A DNA stretch of 64,000 bases from NCBI RefSeq assembly GCF_900101755.1, contig NZ_FNAE01000014.1:1-64000 (forward strand), given 5' to 3'. Source of the DNA: Ectopseudomonas alcaliphila (GTDB lineage Bacteria; Pseudomonadota; Gammaproteobacteria; Pseudomonadales; Pseudomonadaceae). Each line of letters begins with the position of its first letter. Position 1 is the first letter of the stretch. Below, in pieces: positions 42,126-51,600 of the stretch. The position numbers were made by a program, and so were the translations under genes. The notes beneath the pieces were generated by a model. It did not search any database. It saw nothing but the letters and a program-made list of their open reading frames with translations, and was not told where the DNA came from.

Positions 42126-42196
42126 CGCGGCGCTGAACCCCCGTCGGTCGCTCGGCGCAAGCCGGGCGCCGTCATGACGCTGGAAAAAAACTCGTC

Positions 42197-42222
42197 GAGC
42201 CGGTCTAATGCCGGCTCTTTTT
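42197..42222 (+). terminator. Rho-independent terminator of the acid phosphatase gene
   Basis: GAGCCGG (42197-42203), 7-base loop, CCGGCTC (42211-42217), then TTTTTC. It ends about 20 bp before the tsaB start. Confidence 0.87.
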
Positions 42223-42241
42223 CTTCAGCTGTCCGAACGCA

Positions 42242-42925
42242 ATGACCACTCTCCTGGCCCTCGATACCGCTACCGAAGCCTGCTCCGTCGCGCTGCTGCA
42301 TGACGGTCGCGTGCTCAGCCACTACGAAGTCGCCCCGCGTATGCACGCGCAGCGCCTGTTGCCGATGATTGAGCAACTGCTTGGCGAGGCGGGCATCGCT
42401 GCATCTACGCTGGACGCCATCGCCTTCGGCCGTGGCCCTGGTGCTTTCACCGGTGTGCGCATCGCCATCGGCGTGGTGCAGGGACTGGCCTTTGCCCTGG
42501 AGCGACCGGTGCTGCCGGTATCCAATCTGGCTGTGCTGGCCCAGCGTGCGCTGCGTGAGCAGGGCGCGACTCAGGTCGCAGCCGCTATCGATGCGCGCAT
42601 GGACGAAGTCTATTGGGGCTGCTACCGCGCCGAAGCCGGCGAGATGCGGCTGCTCGGTCAGGAGGCGGTGTTGCCGCCGGAGCAAGCTGAAGCGCCGCGT
42701 GGCAGCGAGGGTGAGTGGTTTGGCGCCGGCACCGGTTGGGGCACCTTTGCCGCGCGTATCGCCCTCAAACCCACCAGCATGGATGGCGGCATGCTGCCGC
42801 ACGCCGAAGACCTGCTGACTCTGGCCCGTTTTGCCTGGGCACGCGGCGAGGCGTTGCCGGCCGATCAGGCGCAGCCGGTGTACCTGCGTGACCAGGTCGC
42901 CACGCCGAAAGCACCGCCGGCATGA
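42242..42925 (+). CDS. tsaB: tRNA threonylcarbamoyladenosine biosynthesis protein TsaB
   Basis: 227 residues. ASKHA-fold partner that dimerises with TsaD to make t6A at A37 of ANN-decoding tRNAs. LALDTATEACSVALLHDGRV at the start and GRGPGAFTGVRIAIGVVQGL are family signatures. Full length. Located after the adk region, as in P. aeruginosa. Confidence 0.95.
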   Translation: MTTLLALDTATEACSVALLHDGRVLSHYEVAPRMHAQRLLPMIEQLLGEAGIAASTLDAIAFGRGPGAFTGVRIAIGVVQGLAFALERPVLPVSNLAVLAQRALREQGATQVAAAIDARMDEVYWGCYRAEAGEMRLLGQEAVLPPEQAEAPRGSEGEWFGAGTGWGTFAARIALKPTSMDGGMLPHAEDLLTLARFAWARGEALPADQAQPVYLRDQVATPKAPPA

Positions 42926-43038
42926 CAACTGGTCGGATGCCTGGCGTCAAGATCCCTTCGGCATTTGCCAAGGGCGCAGCCCGCCGCTACATTGCCACCA
43001 CTGTCCCTTGTTCAGCCGAGCCCACCGAGCAGTCCTAG

Positions 43039-43383
43039 ATGCGGATCGACGGTTACTTACCCTCCTACTCGCCAGATCGCGGCCCCCGTTCGGGAACTGC
43101 GGTCACGCCCTATCGCGAGGCGCAGCGGGAGGTCGAGGCTCAGCGTGAACAACCGGCTGCCCCGGCCAGCAGCCAGGGCCTGGAACAGACGCCGCAGATT
43201 CGCCGCGTGCAGGCCAGCAGCAGTAACACCGATAGCCTGCCGAGCCGTTCCCAGGACCTCGGCTTTCAACAGCCCGCGCTGAGCAACCGTGCTGCTCAGG
43301 CGTTGGCCAGCTACAGCACCACCGCCGCTTACGCCAGCGAATCCGATGCGCAGGAAGTGCTCGGCCTCGATCTCTACGCGTAA
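43039..43383 (+). CDS. Low-complexity hypothetical protein
   Basis: 114 residues rich in Ser, Gln, Ala, Arg and Pro (e.g. AQREVEAQREQPAAPASSQG), probably disordered. Starts MRIDGYLPSYSPDRGP, ends SDAQEVLGLDLYA. No signal peptide or membrane segment, and a weak ribosome site. Its fixed place between tsaB and the DUF72 gene and its third-position GC pattern support a real gene. Confidence 0.65.
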   Translation: MRIDGYLPSYSPDRGPRSGTAVTPYREAQREVEAQREQPAAPASSQGLEQTPQIRRVQASSSNTDSLPSRSQDLGFQQPALSNRAAQALASYSTTAAYASESDAQEVLGLDLYA

Positions 43384-43425
43384 CCCCGTTTCACGCCCCC
43401 TCAGCCAGGTTCGCCAAACAAACCG

Positions 43426-44295
43426 ATGAGCGCTGCGCTTCCCTATTTTCTTGGTTGTCCGTCATGGAGCGAAGCGGCCTGGCGTGCCACGCTGTATCCG
43501 CAGGACACCCGGCCAACCGAGTTTCTCAGTCGCTACACCGAGGTGTTCAACGCGGTTGAGGGCAATACCACGTTCTACGCCAGACCCAGCGAGCAAACGG
43601 TGGCGCGCTGGGCGCAGGCGATGCCGGCGCACTTTCGTTTCTGCGCCAAGTTGCCGCGAGACATCAGTCACAGCGAGGACCTGTGCCAGCAACTGGATGA
43701 GGTCACGCAGTTTCGCCAGTTGCTGGCGCCGCTTGGCGAACGGGTGGCGCCTTACTGGCTGCAGTTGCCGGCCAGCTTCGGACCGTCGCGGTTGGCGGAG
43801 CTAGCGGCGTTCATCGAGCAGTGGGGTGACTGGCCTCTGGCGATAGAAGTGCGCCATCCGGAATTCTTCGCCAAGGGCGATGCCGAGCGCGTGCTCAATC
43901 GCCTGCTGCACGAGGGGGGTATCGAGCGCATCTGCCTGGATTCGCGTGCGCTGTTCAGCTGCGACTCGCAGGCGCCCGCCGTGCTGCATGCGCAAGCCAA
44001 GAAGCCGCGCCTGCCGACTCGGCCCACCGCGTTCAGCCAGAGCCCGCAGCTACGCTTCATCGGTCATCCCGAGTTGCTGGCCAACGATCCCTTCATGCTG
44101 CCCTGGCTGGACAAGGTCGCCGGCTGGATCGAACAGGGGCTGTCTCCTTACGTATTCGCTCATACCTCCGATAACCGCCTGGCGCCCGAGCTGGCACGGC
44201 GTTTTCACCAGCAGCTGATGCTGCGCTTGCCGGGCCTGCCCGAACTGCCGGTTCTGCACAGGGAACAGGAACTGGAGCAGCTCGGTTTACTCTGA
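43426..44295 (+). CDS. DUF72 family protein (YecE-like TIM barrel)
   Basis: 289 residues. FLGCPSWSEAAWRATLYPQD, the FNAVEGNTTFYARPSEQTVA segment and FAHTSDNRLAPELARRFHQQ are DUF72 signatures. TIM-barrel fold; a metal-dependent hydrolase or nuclease role has been suggested for the family but is not established. Full length. Confidence 0.9.
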   Translation: MSAALPYFLGCPSWSEAAWRATLYPQDTRPTEFLSRYTEVFNAVEGNTTFYARPSEQTVARWAQAMPAHFRFCAKLPRDISHSEDLCQQLDEVTQFRQLLAPLGERVAPYWLQLPASFGPSRLAELAAFIEQWGDWPLAIEVRHPEFFAKGDAERVLNRLLHEGGIERICLDSRALFSCDSQAPAVLHAQAKKPRLPTRPTAFSQSPQLRFIGHPELLANDPFMLPWLDKVAGWIEQGLSPYVFAHTSDNRLAPELARRFHQQLMLRLPGLPELPVLHREQELEQLGLL

Positions 44296-44307
44296 TGGAG
44301 CATGGAT

Positions 44308-45009
44308 ATGCTGATACGGATAATCGGTCGTTTGCTGTTTCTCTCTCTGCTGCTGGGCGCGGCGCTTCTGGTGGCGCTGTGGCGTGGCTGGGTGGATGTG
44401 GCGCCGCGTTATAACCCCTGGGCACCGCTGGATGTGCGAGAGACGCCGAACCTGCTGACCCCATTCAAACTCTGGCGCTTGAGCGAGGATCGTGAGTTGT
44501 GCGACCTGGCGCTGGCGACTTCTGACCTGCGTTTTACCCGTCTTGCCGACAGCACGCCGTACCCGGGCTGCCCGGTGGAAAACGCCGTGCGTATCCAGGG
44601 CGCCAGCGTTGGCCTGAGCAGCAGTTTCATGGCGACCTGTCCGCTGGCGGTGAGCTTCGCCCTGTTCGAGCGACATGGGCTGCAGCCGGCTGCGCAGGCG
44701 GTATTCGGCCAGCCGGTGACCCGCGTCGAGCATGTCGGCAGCTTCGCCTGTCGCAGCATTGCCGGCAGCCAGCGACCCAGCCAGCATTCCTATGCCAACG
44801 CGCTGGATATGGTCGGTTTTCGTCTGCGTGACGGCCAGCATGTCAGCGTGCTGCGAGACTGGCCGGGGCAGGGCGACAAGGCGCGCTTCCTGCGCCTGGT
44901 GCAGGAAGCGGCCTGCGACAGTTTCAACGTGACTCTGGGGCCGGACTACAACGCCGCCCACCGCGATCACTTTCACGTCGATATGGGCATGTGGCGGATG
45001 TGTCGCTGA
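44308..45009 (+). CDS. Extensin-like (LAS-type) peptidase-related membrane-anchored protein
   Basis: 233 residues. One N-terminal anchor (LLFLSLLLGAALLVALW) and a periplasmic extensin-like C-terminal domain with four or more cysteines. SQHSYANALDMVGFRLRDG and HRDHFHVDMG provide the H..D...H..H zinc-ligand pattern of D-alanyl-D-alanine carboxypeptidase/endolysin (LAS) enzymes, so peptidoglycan hydrolysis is likely. ATG 44308 has GGAG (44297-44300) at seven bases. A REPIN follows. Confidence 0.83.
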   Translation: MLIRIIGRLLFLSLLLGAALLVALWRGWVDVAPRYNPWAPLDVRETPNLLTPFKLWRLSEDRELCDLALATSDLRFTRLADSTPYPGCPVENAVRIQGASVGLSSSFMATCPLAVSFALFERHGLQPAAQAVFGQPVTRVEHVGSFACRSIAGSQRPSQHSYANALDMVGFRLRDGQHVSVLRDWPGQGDKARFLRLVQEAACDSFNVTLGPDYNAAHRDHFHVDMGMWRMCR

Positions 45010-45021
45010 GGCGCTTACGAT

Positions 45022-45078
45022 CCGTAGGGCGGGTGTAACCCGCCATAGCGCCAATGGCGGGTTACACCCGCCCTACGG
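45022..45078. repeat. REPIN, GTAGGGCGGGTG type, with 25-bp perfect arms
   Basis: CCGTAGGGCGGGTGTAACCC... (45022-45046) and its exact inverse (45054-45078) are separated by only 7 bp. It lies between convergent genes, so it can act as a bidirectional transcript barrier. Confidence 0.93.
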
Positions 45079-45100
45079 CAACAAAAAAGCTTCGCCATCC

Positions 45101-45874
45101 CTAGCGTTTGGCCAACAGCAGGTCGGCCGCCTGTCCGCTGCGCCCATCGGCGAACTCGAATCGGCCCAACTGGGCGATCCGGTCGTAAGCGCCGAGTGCG
45201 ATGCTGACATCACGGGCGCGCAGGTCGATGGCGCTGACGCCAGCCTCGCCGAGCGTCTGCAACTGCTGGCGGCCCTGTGCGTCGAAACGCAGCAGGCGCA
45301 ACTTGTCGAATACTGCATCGGCCGCATCGATACGGCCGTCGCCGTTATCGTCGAAGCGCGCCAGTTCGGCGAAGCCGTTGGCAGCGCCATGCTGATCGCC
45401 GAACAGCTCGCGGCCATCGTCGATACGCCCGTTGCCATTGCGATCCAGCGCCAGTAGTGCGTCATCACCGGTGGGCACGCTGATCGAGTCCATGCGTCCG
45501 TCGGCATCCAGATCGAAGCGCACGGGGCGACTCAAGCCGCTGGTGGAGAAACCGTTGCCAGCCAAGTCCAGCACCAGTGGGTCGACCAATTGCGGTGCCT
45601 GCCCGGTGCTGACATTCAGCTCCAGGCCTCGCTGATCGATCACTGCCTGGCTGACGGCGGCTGCACTGCTGGATACTGCCGGTTGCTCCTGCGTCTGCTG
45701 GAGCTCGCGGGCAATGTCGCCGGGCCTTTGCTCGTCCTCGATACCCAGAGTACGGCGCAAAATCTGATAGTTGATGGATTCGTGGGCTGCGCGGTCGAGT
45801 TCATCGTCCAGCGGGCGCGGGCTGGCAGGGCTGCTGCTTGGGCGTGGAGCGGAGAGGGCGTCGAACATGTTCAC
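45101..45874 (-). CDS. EF-hand/dockerin-like calcium-binding protein, unknown function
   Basis: 257 residues. The first 95 are low-complexity (ALSAPRPSSSPASPRPLDDE). The second part holds three Asp-rich loops: DLDADGRMDSI, DRNGNGRIDDGRELFGD and DDNGDGRIDAADAVFDK, the DxDxDG pattern of calcium-binding EF-hands. No signal peptide is visible, so it is cytoplasmic or exported by type I/other means. Between the extensin-like gene and rsmJ, convergent with the former and divergent from the latter. The segment LVLDLAGNGFSTSG also resembles loops in RTX-like proteins. Confidence 0.78.
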   Translation of the reverse strand: MNMFDALSAPRPSSSPASPRPLDDELDRAAHESINYQILRRTLGIEDEQRPGDIARELQQTQEQPAVSSSAAAVSQAVIDQRGLELNVSTGQAPQLVDPLVLDLAGNGFSTSGLSRPVRFDLDADGRMDSISVPTGDDALLALDRNGNGRIDDGRELFGDQHGAANGFAELARFDDNGDGRIDAADAVFDKLRLLRFDAQGRQQLQTLGEAGVSAIDLRARDVSIALGAYDRIAQLGRFEFADGRSGQAADLLLAKR

Positions 45875-45974
45875 TCTCGATGCGGCTGTCGGCGGCCGGG
45901 TCTGGCAGAATGCCGCTTCTTCGATATCGGCCGCGTGGTCGATGCTTTGAGTGATTTTTGAGCAGAACGAGCCA

Positions 45975-46766
45975 ATGACCGACGAGCGGCATAACGCCAG
46001 TATCCGTATCCATCCCTTGCATCCTCAGTACGCCGAAGCGGCTGCGCAATGGGCGTCGCGCCTGGGTTTGGCGCAAGAGGGGGAAACCGAGTTCGCCCTG
46101 CAGTTGGGAGATGACGGGTTGCAGCTGGTGGAGCTGGGCGACAAGGCTCCCGGGCCGGTGCGGGTAGATTTTGTCGAGGGCGCAGCGGCGCATCGACGTC
46201 AGTTCGGCGGCGGCAGTGGGCAAATGATCGCCAAAGCGGTGGGGGTGCAATCGGGTATTCGGCCGAAGGTTCTCGATGCCACGGCTGGCCTGGGACGTGA
46301 TGCTTTCGTGCTGGCCAGTCTGGGCTGCGAGATGACCCTGATCGAACGCCAGCCGCTGGTCGCCGCCCTACTGGAGGACGGCCTGCAACGTGCTGCGCTG
46401 AGCCTCGATGTGGCGCCCATCGTTGCGCGCATGCATCTGCTCACCGGCAATGCCATTGAACTGATGCAGAACTGGCAAGGGGAGGCGCCGCAAGTGATCT
46501 ACCTTGATCCGATGTTCCCGCATCGTGACAAGAGCGCGCTGGTGAAGAAGGAAATGCGCCTGTTCCGTCCGTTCGTCGGTGATGATCTTGACGCGCCGGC
46601 GCTGCTCGAAGCGGCGCTGGCGCTGGCCACTCATCGCGTGGTGGTCAAGCGCCCGCGCAAGGCGCCGGCAATCGAGGGTGGCAAGCCGGGCTACGTGCTG
46701 GAGGGCAAGTCCAGCCGTTATGACATCTACCCGAAGAAGAAACTGGAGCCCGGCGCCCAGGTGTAA
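45975..46766 (+). CDS. rsmJ: 16S rRNA (guanine-1516-N2)-methyltransferase
   Basis: 263 residues. SAM-binding motif LDATAGLGRDAFVLASLG; catalytic-type YLDPMFPHRDKSALVKKE. Family N-terminal FVEGAAAHRRQFGGGSGQM-like region (RVDFVEGAAAHRRQFGGGSG). Modifies G1516 of 16S rRNA. ATG 45975 (MTDERHNASIRIHPL) is the natural start. Convergent with mexL, 4 bp between stops. Confidence 0.95.
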   Translation: MTDERHNASIRIHPLHPQYAEAAAQWASRLGLAQEGETEFALQLGDDGLQLVELGDKAPGPVRVDFVEGAAAHRRQFGGGSGQMIAKAVGVQSGIRPKVLDATAGLGRDAFVLASLGCEMTLIERQPLVAALLEDGLQRAALSLDVAPIVARMHLLTGNAIELMQNWQGEAPQVIYLDPMFPHRDKSALVKKEMRLFRPFVGDDLDAPALLEAALALATHRVVVKRPRKAPAIEGGKPGYVLEGKSSRYDIYPKKKLEPGAQV

Positions 46767-46770
46767 GCGC

Positions 46771-47406
46771 TCAGGGCCTGTAGGCGCGCAGAAACAATTG
46801 CACCGCATCCTGCACATGGTGCTCGGCGGCTTCACCCTCCAGCGGTTCGCCACAACCGATCAGCAGGCGGAAATGCGCGCCGCCCTTGAGCAGGCTGAAG
46901 AAGTGATCCGCGGCCAGGTGCGGATTATCCAGGCACAGCAGGCCGCGCTTGGCGGCCTTGTGCAGGAGCACTTCCATTTCTGCTTGCACCCGCTTCGGGC
47001 CGGCCTCGTAGAACATCTGCGACAGCTTCGAACCCTGGCTGGCCAGGTTCACCATCATCCGATGCATTTCTACCGATTCGCGGCTGTTGACCAGCGCCAG
47101 AAAGCCGCGCGCGATTTCCAGGAGCTGGCTTTCCAGCGGCACGTTATCCGGCAGTTCGAACAGCAATTCGGGCAGTTGCTCCTCGCACTTGGCCTTGATC
47201 GCCGCAGAGAACAGGGTCTCCTTGTCGGTGAAGTGGCTGTAGACCGTGAGTTTGGAAACTCCGGCCTCTGCAGCGATGGCGTCCATGCTGCTGCCGTCGT
47301 AACCGTTACGCAGGAACAGGCTCTTGGCCGCCTCGAGAATGGCGCGACGTTTGGCGGGATCCTTCGGACGGCCGGGGCCGGAAGGTTGTAACAACTTGTC
47401 AGGCAT
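46771..47406 (-). CDS. mexL: TetR repressor MexL of the MexJK pump
   Basis: 211 residues, as in P. aeruginosa MexL. Helix-turn-helix AAKSLFLRNGYDGSSMDAIA, then EAGVSKLTVYSHFTDKETLF. C-terminal ligand domain HMMVNLASQGSKLS-like. Divergent from mexJ across a 149-bp gap that contains an inverted repeat (47440-47468). Expected to repress itself and mexJK. Ribosome site weak. Confidence 0.9.
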   Translation of the reverse strand: MPDKLLQPSGPGRPKDPAKRRAILEAAKSLFLRNGYDGSSMDAIAAEAGVSKLTVYSHFTDKETLFSAAIKAKCEEQLPELLFELPDNVPLESQLLEIARGFLALVNSRESVEMHRMMVNLASQGSKLSQMFYEAGPKRVQAEMEVLLHKAAKRGLLCLDNPHLAADHFFSLLKGGAHFRLLIGCGEPLEGEAAEHHVQDAVQLFLRAYRP

Positions 47407-47439
47407 TGGCGGATTTTAATACTGGACTGGCGAGTTTGC

Positions 47440-47468
47440 TATTTTTACTATACCCGGCAGTACAAATA
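47440..47468. promoter_or_regulatory. Inverted repeat between mexL and mexJ (candidate MexL operator)
   Basis: TATTTTTACT (47440-47449) and AGTACAAATA (47459-47468; reverse complement TATTTGTACT) match at nine of ten positions around a 9-bp spacer. It lies 34 bp upstream of the mexL start and 88 bp upstream of mexJ, a suitable place for joint repression of both promoters. Confidence 0.6.
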
Positions 47469-47555
47469 TTCCAAAGGGCAACACCATAAGCGTCGCCGTA
47501 GCAGTGCAGGTCGCTTTTGGATCCAGCCCCAAACCTTCTTCGAAAGGTCATACCC

Positions 47556-48659
47556 ATGTCCCGCCACGTTCTCCCTCTGGTTGTTTCTCTGGGTTTCGTA
47601 TTCGTGTTGTCTGCCTGCGGCAATGGTGAGCAGATGGAGCAGCCGATTCGTCCTGCCATGGTGGTGCAGCCGCAACCGGCCGCTGCCCTGGTCGACAGCT
47701 ATCCGGGCGAGGTGCGTGCGCGTTACGAGCCGGAGTTGGCCTTCCGTATCGCTGGCAAGGTGAGCAAGCGCATGGTCGATGTTGGTGATCGGGTGAAGAA
47801 GGATCAGGCGTTGGCCGAGCTGGATCCACAGGACGTGCGCCTGCAACTGGAGGCCACTCGCGCGCAGATGGCTGCAGCCGATGCCAACCTGCAGACCGTG
47901 CGCGCCGAGCGTGAGCGTTACAAGACGCTGCTCGAGCGCAATCTGGTCAGCCGCTCGCAGTTCGACAACGTCGAGAATCAGTACCGTGCTGGCGAAGCGC
48001 GTCTGAAACAGGTCAAGGCCGAGTACGACGTGGCCCGCAATCAGACCGACTATGCCGTGCTGCGAGCTTCGCAGGACGGCCTGATCGCCCGTCGTACGGT
48101 CGAGGTGGGGCAGGTGGTGGCGGCCGGTCAGACGGTGTTCACCCTGGCTGCCGATGGTGAGCGTGAGGTGTCGATCAACCTGCCGGAGCAGAGCTTCGGC
48201 CGTTTCGAGATTGGTCAGGTGGTCGAGGTGGAGCTGTGGTCGCAGCCCGATCAGCGTTTCCCCGGACGCATCCGTGAGATGGCGCCGGCTGCTGATCCGC
48301 AATCGCGTACCTTCGCCGCCCGTGTCGCCTTTACCGAGGGCAAGGTGCCGGCCGAGCTGGGGCAGAGCGCGCGGGTATTCATCGCCAGCAACGGTGAGGT
48401 GCCACTGGCCGTGCCGCTGTCGGCACTCAGCGCCGAGCGCGGCCAAGCGTTCGTCTGGGTTGTCGATCCCAAGGCGAATACCGTGCAGCGCCGCCCGGTA
48501 CGTGTCGGCGCCTATGGTGACGACCGTGTGCCGGTGCTGGAGGGGCTGGTCGCTTCCGACTGGGTGGTCGCCGCCGGGGTGCAGATTCTGCGCGAGGGTC
48601 AGCAGGTACGCCCGGTCGATCGGGACAATCGCAACGTCGAACTGGCAGCCAAGGAGTAA
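47556..48659 (+). CDS. mexJ: Periplasmic adaptor (membrane fusion protein) MexJ
   Basis: 367 residues. Signal peptide and lipobox VVSLGFVFVLSACGNGEQ. Barrel-sandwich/lipoyl part (ELAFRIAGKVSKRMVDVGDR), alpha-hairpin (LEATRAQMAAADANLQTVRA), beta-barrel and membrane-proximal domains. Links the RND pump to an outer-membrane channel; none is encoded here, as in P. aeruginosa where MexJK borrows OprM or OpmH. ATG 47556 has GAAAGG eight bases upstream. Six bases separate it from mexK. Confidence 0.93.
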   Translation: MSRHVLPLVVSLGFVFVLSACGNGEQMEQPIRPAMVVQPQPAAALVDSYPGEVRARYEPELAFRIAGKVSKRMVDVGDRVKKDQALAELDPQDVRLQLEATRAQMAAADANLQTVRAERERYKTLLERNLVSRSQFDNVENQYRAGEARLKQVKAEYDVARNQTDYAVLRASQDGLIARRTVEVGQVVAAGQTVFTLAADGEREVSINLPEQSFGRFEIGQVVEVELWSQPDQRFPGRIREMAPAADPQSRTFAARVAFTEGKVPAELGQSARVFIASNGEVPLAVPLSALSAERGQAFVWVVDPKANTVQRRPVRVGAYGDDRVPVLEGLVASDWVVAAGVQILREGQQVRPVDRDNRNVELAAKE

Positions 48660-48665
48660 GCCGGC

Positions 48666-51600
48666 ATGAGCTTCAACCTGTCTGCCTGGGCGCTGCGCCA
48701 TCGCCAGATCGTCCTCTACATCATGCTGCTGTTCGCCGTGGTGGGGGCGCTGTCATACACCAAGCTGGGCCAGAGCGAGGACCCACCGTTCACCTTCAAG
48801 GCCATGGTGATCCGCACCAACTGGCCAGGCGCCAGCGCCGAAGAGGTGTCGCGCCAGGTCACCGAGCGTATCGAGAAGAAGCTGATGGAGACCGGCGAGT
48901 ACGACCGCATCACCAGCTTCTCCCGACCTGGCGAATCGCAGGTCACCTTCATGGCGCGCGACTCGATGCGCAGCTCCGAGATTCCCGAGCTGTGGTATCA
49001 GGTGCGCAAGAAGATCAGCGACATCCGCCACACACTACCGCCCGGTATCCAGGGGCCGTTCTTCAACGATGAATTCGGCACCACCTTCGGCAATATCTAT
49101 GCGCTGACTGGCAACGGTTTCGACTACGCGGTGCTCAAGGACTACGCCGACCGCCTGCAGCTGCAGCTGCAGCGGGTCAAGGATGTAGGCAAGGTCGAGC
49201 TGGTGGGGCTGCAGGACGAGAAGATCTGGATCGAGCTGTCCAACACCAAGCTGGCGACGCTGGGCTTGCCACTGTCTGCCGTTCAGCAGGCGCTGGAGGC
49301 GCAGAACGCGGTAGCGGCCGCCGGATTTTTCGAGACGCCCAGCGAGCGTATTCAACTGCGCGTGACCGGGCGTTTCGAATCGGTGGAGGAGATTCGCGAT
49401 TTTCCCATTCGCGTCGCCGACCGTACTTTCCGTATAGCCGATGTGGCCGAGGTCAAGCGCGGCTTCAACGATCCACCCGCGCCGCGCATGCGCTTCATGG
49501 GCGAGGATGCCATCGGCATCGCCGTGGCGATGAAGGACGGCGGCGACATTCTGGTACTGGGCAAGGCGCTGGAAGGTGAGTTCGCCCGGTTGCAGCAAAC
49601 GCTGCCGTTGGGCATGGAGCTGCGCAAAGTGTCGGATCAGCCGGCGGCGGTGAAAACCGGCGTGGGCGAGTTCGTCAAGGTGCTGGTGGAGGCGCTGGTG
49701 ATCGTGCTCGCGGTCAGCTTCTTCTCTCTGGGTGTGCGCACCGGCCTGGTGGTGGCGTTGGTGATCCCGCTGGTGCTGGCGATGACGTTTGCCGCCATGT
49801 ACTACCTCGGTATCGGCCTGCACAAGATCTCTCTCGGCGCGCTGGTGCTCGGCCTCGGCCTGCTGGTGGACGACGCGATCATCGCGGTGGAGATGATGGC
49901 GATCAAGATGGAGCAGGGCTACGACCGCTTCAAGGCCGCCAGTTTCGCCTGGACCAGCACGGCTTTCCCGATGCTTACCGGTACGCTGATCACCGCTGCC
50001 GGGTTCCTGCCCATCGCCACGGCGCAGTCCGGTACGGGCGAGTACACCCGGTCGATCTTCCAGGTGGTGGCCATTTCGCTGATCGCCTCATGGATTGCTG
50101 CGGTGATGTTCGTGCCCTATCTGGGCGACAAGCTGCTGCCCGATCTGGCCAAGCTGCACGCGGCAAAACATGGTGGCAGCGCAGGCGGTCACGACCCTTA
50201 TTCGACCCCGTTCTACCGCCGTGTTCGCGCCACGGTGCAATGGTGCGTGCGCCGTCGGGGCATCGTGATCCTGCTGACCATTGCACTGTTCGTCGCCTCG
50301 GTGCTGCTGTTCCGTTTCGTGCCGCAACAGTTCTTCCCGGCCTCCGGGCGTCTGGAATTGATGGTCGATATCAAGCTGGAGGAGGGCGCGTCGCTGAGCG
50401 CCACCGAGGCCGAGGTGCGTCGCCTGGAGCAACTGCTCAAGGAGCAGTCTGGCATCGACAACTACGTGGCCTATGTCGGCACCGGCTCACCGCGTTTCTA
50501 TCTGCCTCTGGATCAACAATTGCCTGCGGCGAGCTTCGCTCAGTTCGTGGTGCTGGCTTCGAGCATCGAGGAGCGCGAGCGCCTGCGTGGTTGGCTGATC
50601 AAGGTGATGAATGACGAGTTCCCCAGCCTGCGCAGTCGCGTCAGTCGCCTGGAGAACGGGCCGCCCGTGGGGTACCCGATCCAGTTCCGTGTCAGCGGCG
50701 AGCATATCGACGAGGTGCGCACCCTGGCCCGCCAGGTGGCGGACAAGGTGCGTGAGAATCCGCATGTGGTGAACGTGCACCTGGACTGGGAAGAGCCGAG
50801 CAAGGTGGTGATCCTCAATATCGATCAGGATCGCGCGCGTGCCCTGGGGGTCAACACCGCCGAGTTGTCGCGCTTCCTGCAGGGCTCGCTATCCGGTACC
50901 AGCGTCAGTCAGTACCGTGAGGGTAACGAGCTGATCGAGATTCTGCAGCGCGGTACGCCGCAGGAGCGCAAGGCCCTGAGCCTGCTGCCGAGCCTGGCGG
51001 TGCCGACCGACAGCGGTCGCAGCGTAGCGCTATCACAGGTGGCGACGCTGGAGTACGGCTTCGAGGAAGGCATCATCTGGCACCGCAATCGTCTGCCCAA
51101 CGTTACCGTACGTGCTGACGTGTATGGCAAGCAGCAGCCGGCTAGTCTGACCCAGCAGATCCTGCCGACGCTTGAGCCGATCCGTGCCGAGTTGCCGGAT
51201 GGTTATCTGCTGGAAGTCGGCGGCACAGTGGAGGACTCGCAACGCGGCCAGAAGTCGGTGAACGCCGGTATCCCGCTGTTCATCGTGGTGGTACTGACGT
51301 TGCTGATGCTGCAACTGAAGAGTTTTTCGCTCTCGGCGATGGTGTTTCTCACAGCGCCGCTGGGTCTGATCGGCGTCACCCTGTTCCTGCTGATTTTCCG
51401 CCAGCCCTTCGGCTTCGTCGCCATGCTCGGCACCATTGCCCTGGCGGGCATGATCATGCGTAACTCGGTGATTCTGCTCGATCAGATCGAACAGGACATC
51501 AGCAGTGGCCTGGATCGCTGGCACGCCGTCATCGAGGCCACGGTGCGTCGCTTCCGCCCCATCGTGCTCACCGCGCTGGCGGCGGTGCTGGCGATGATTC

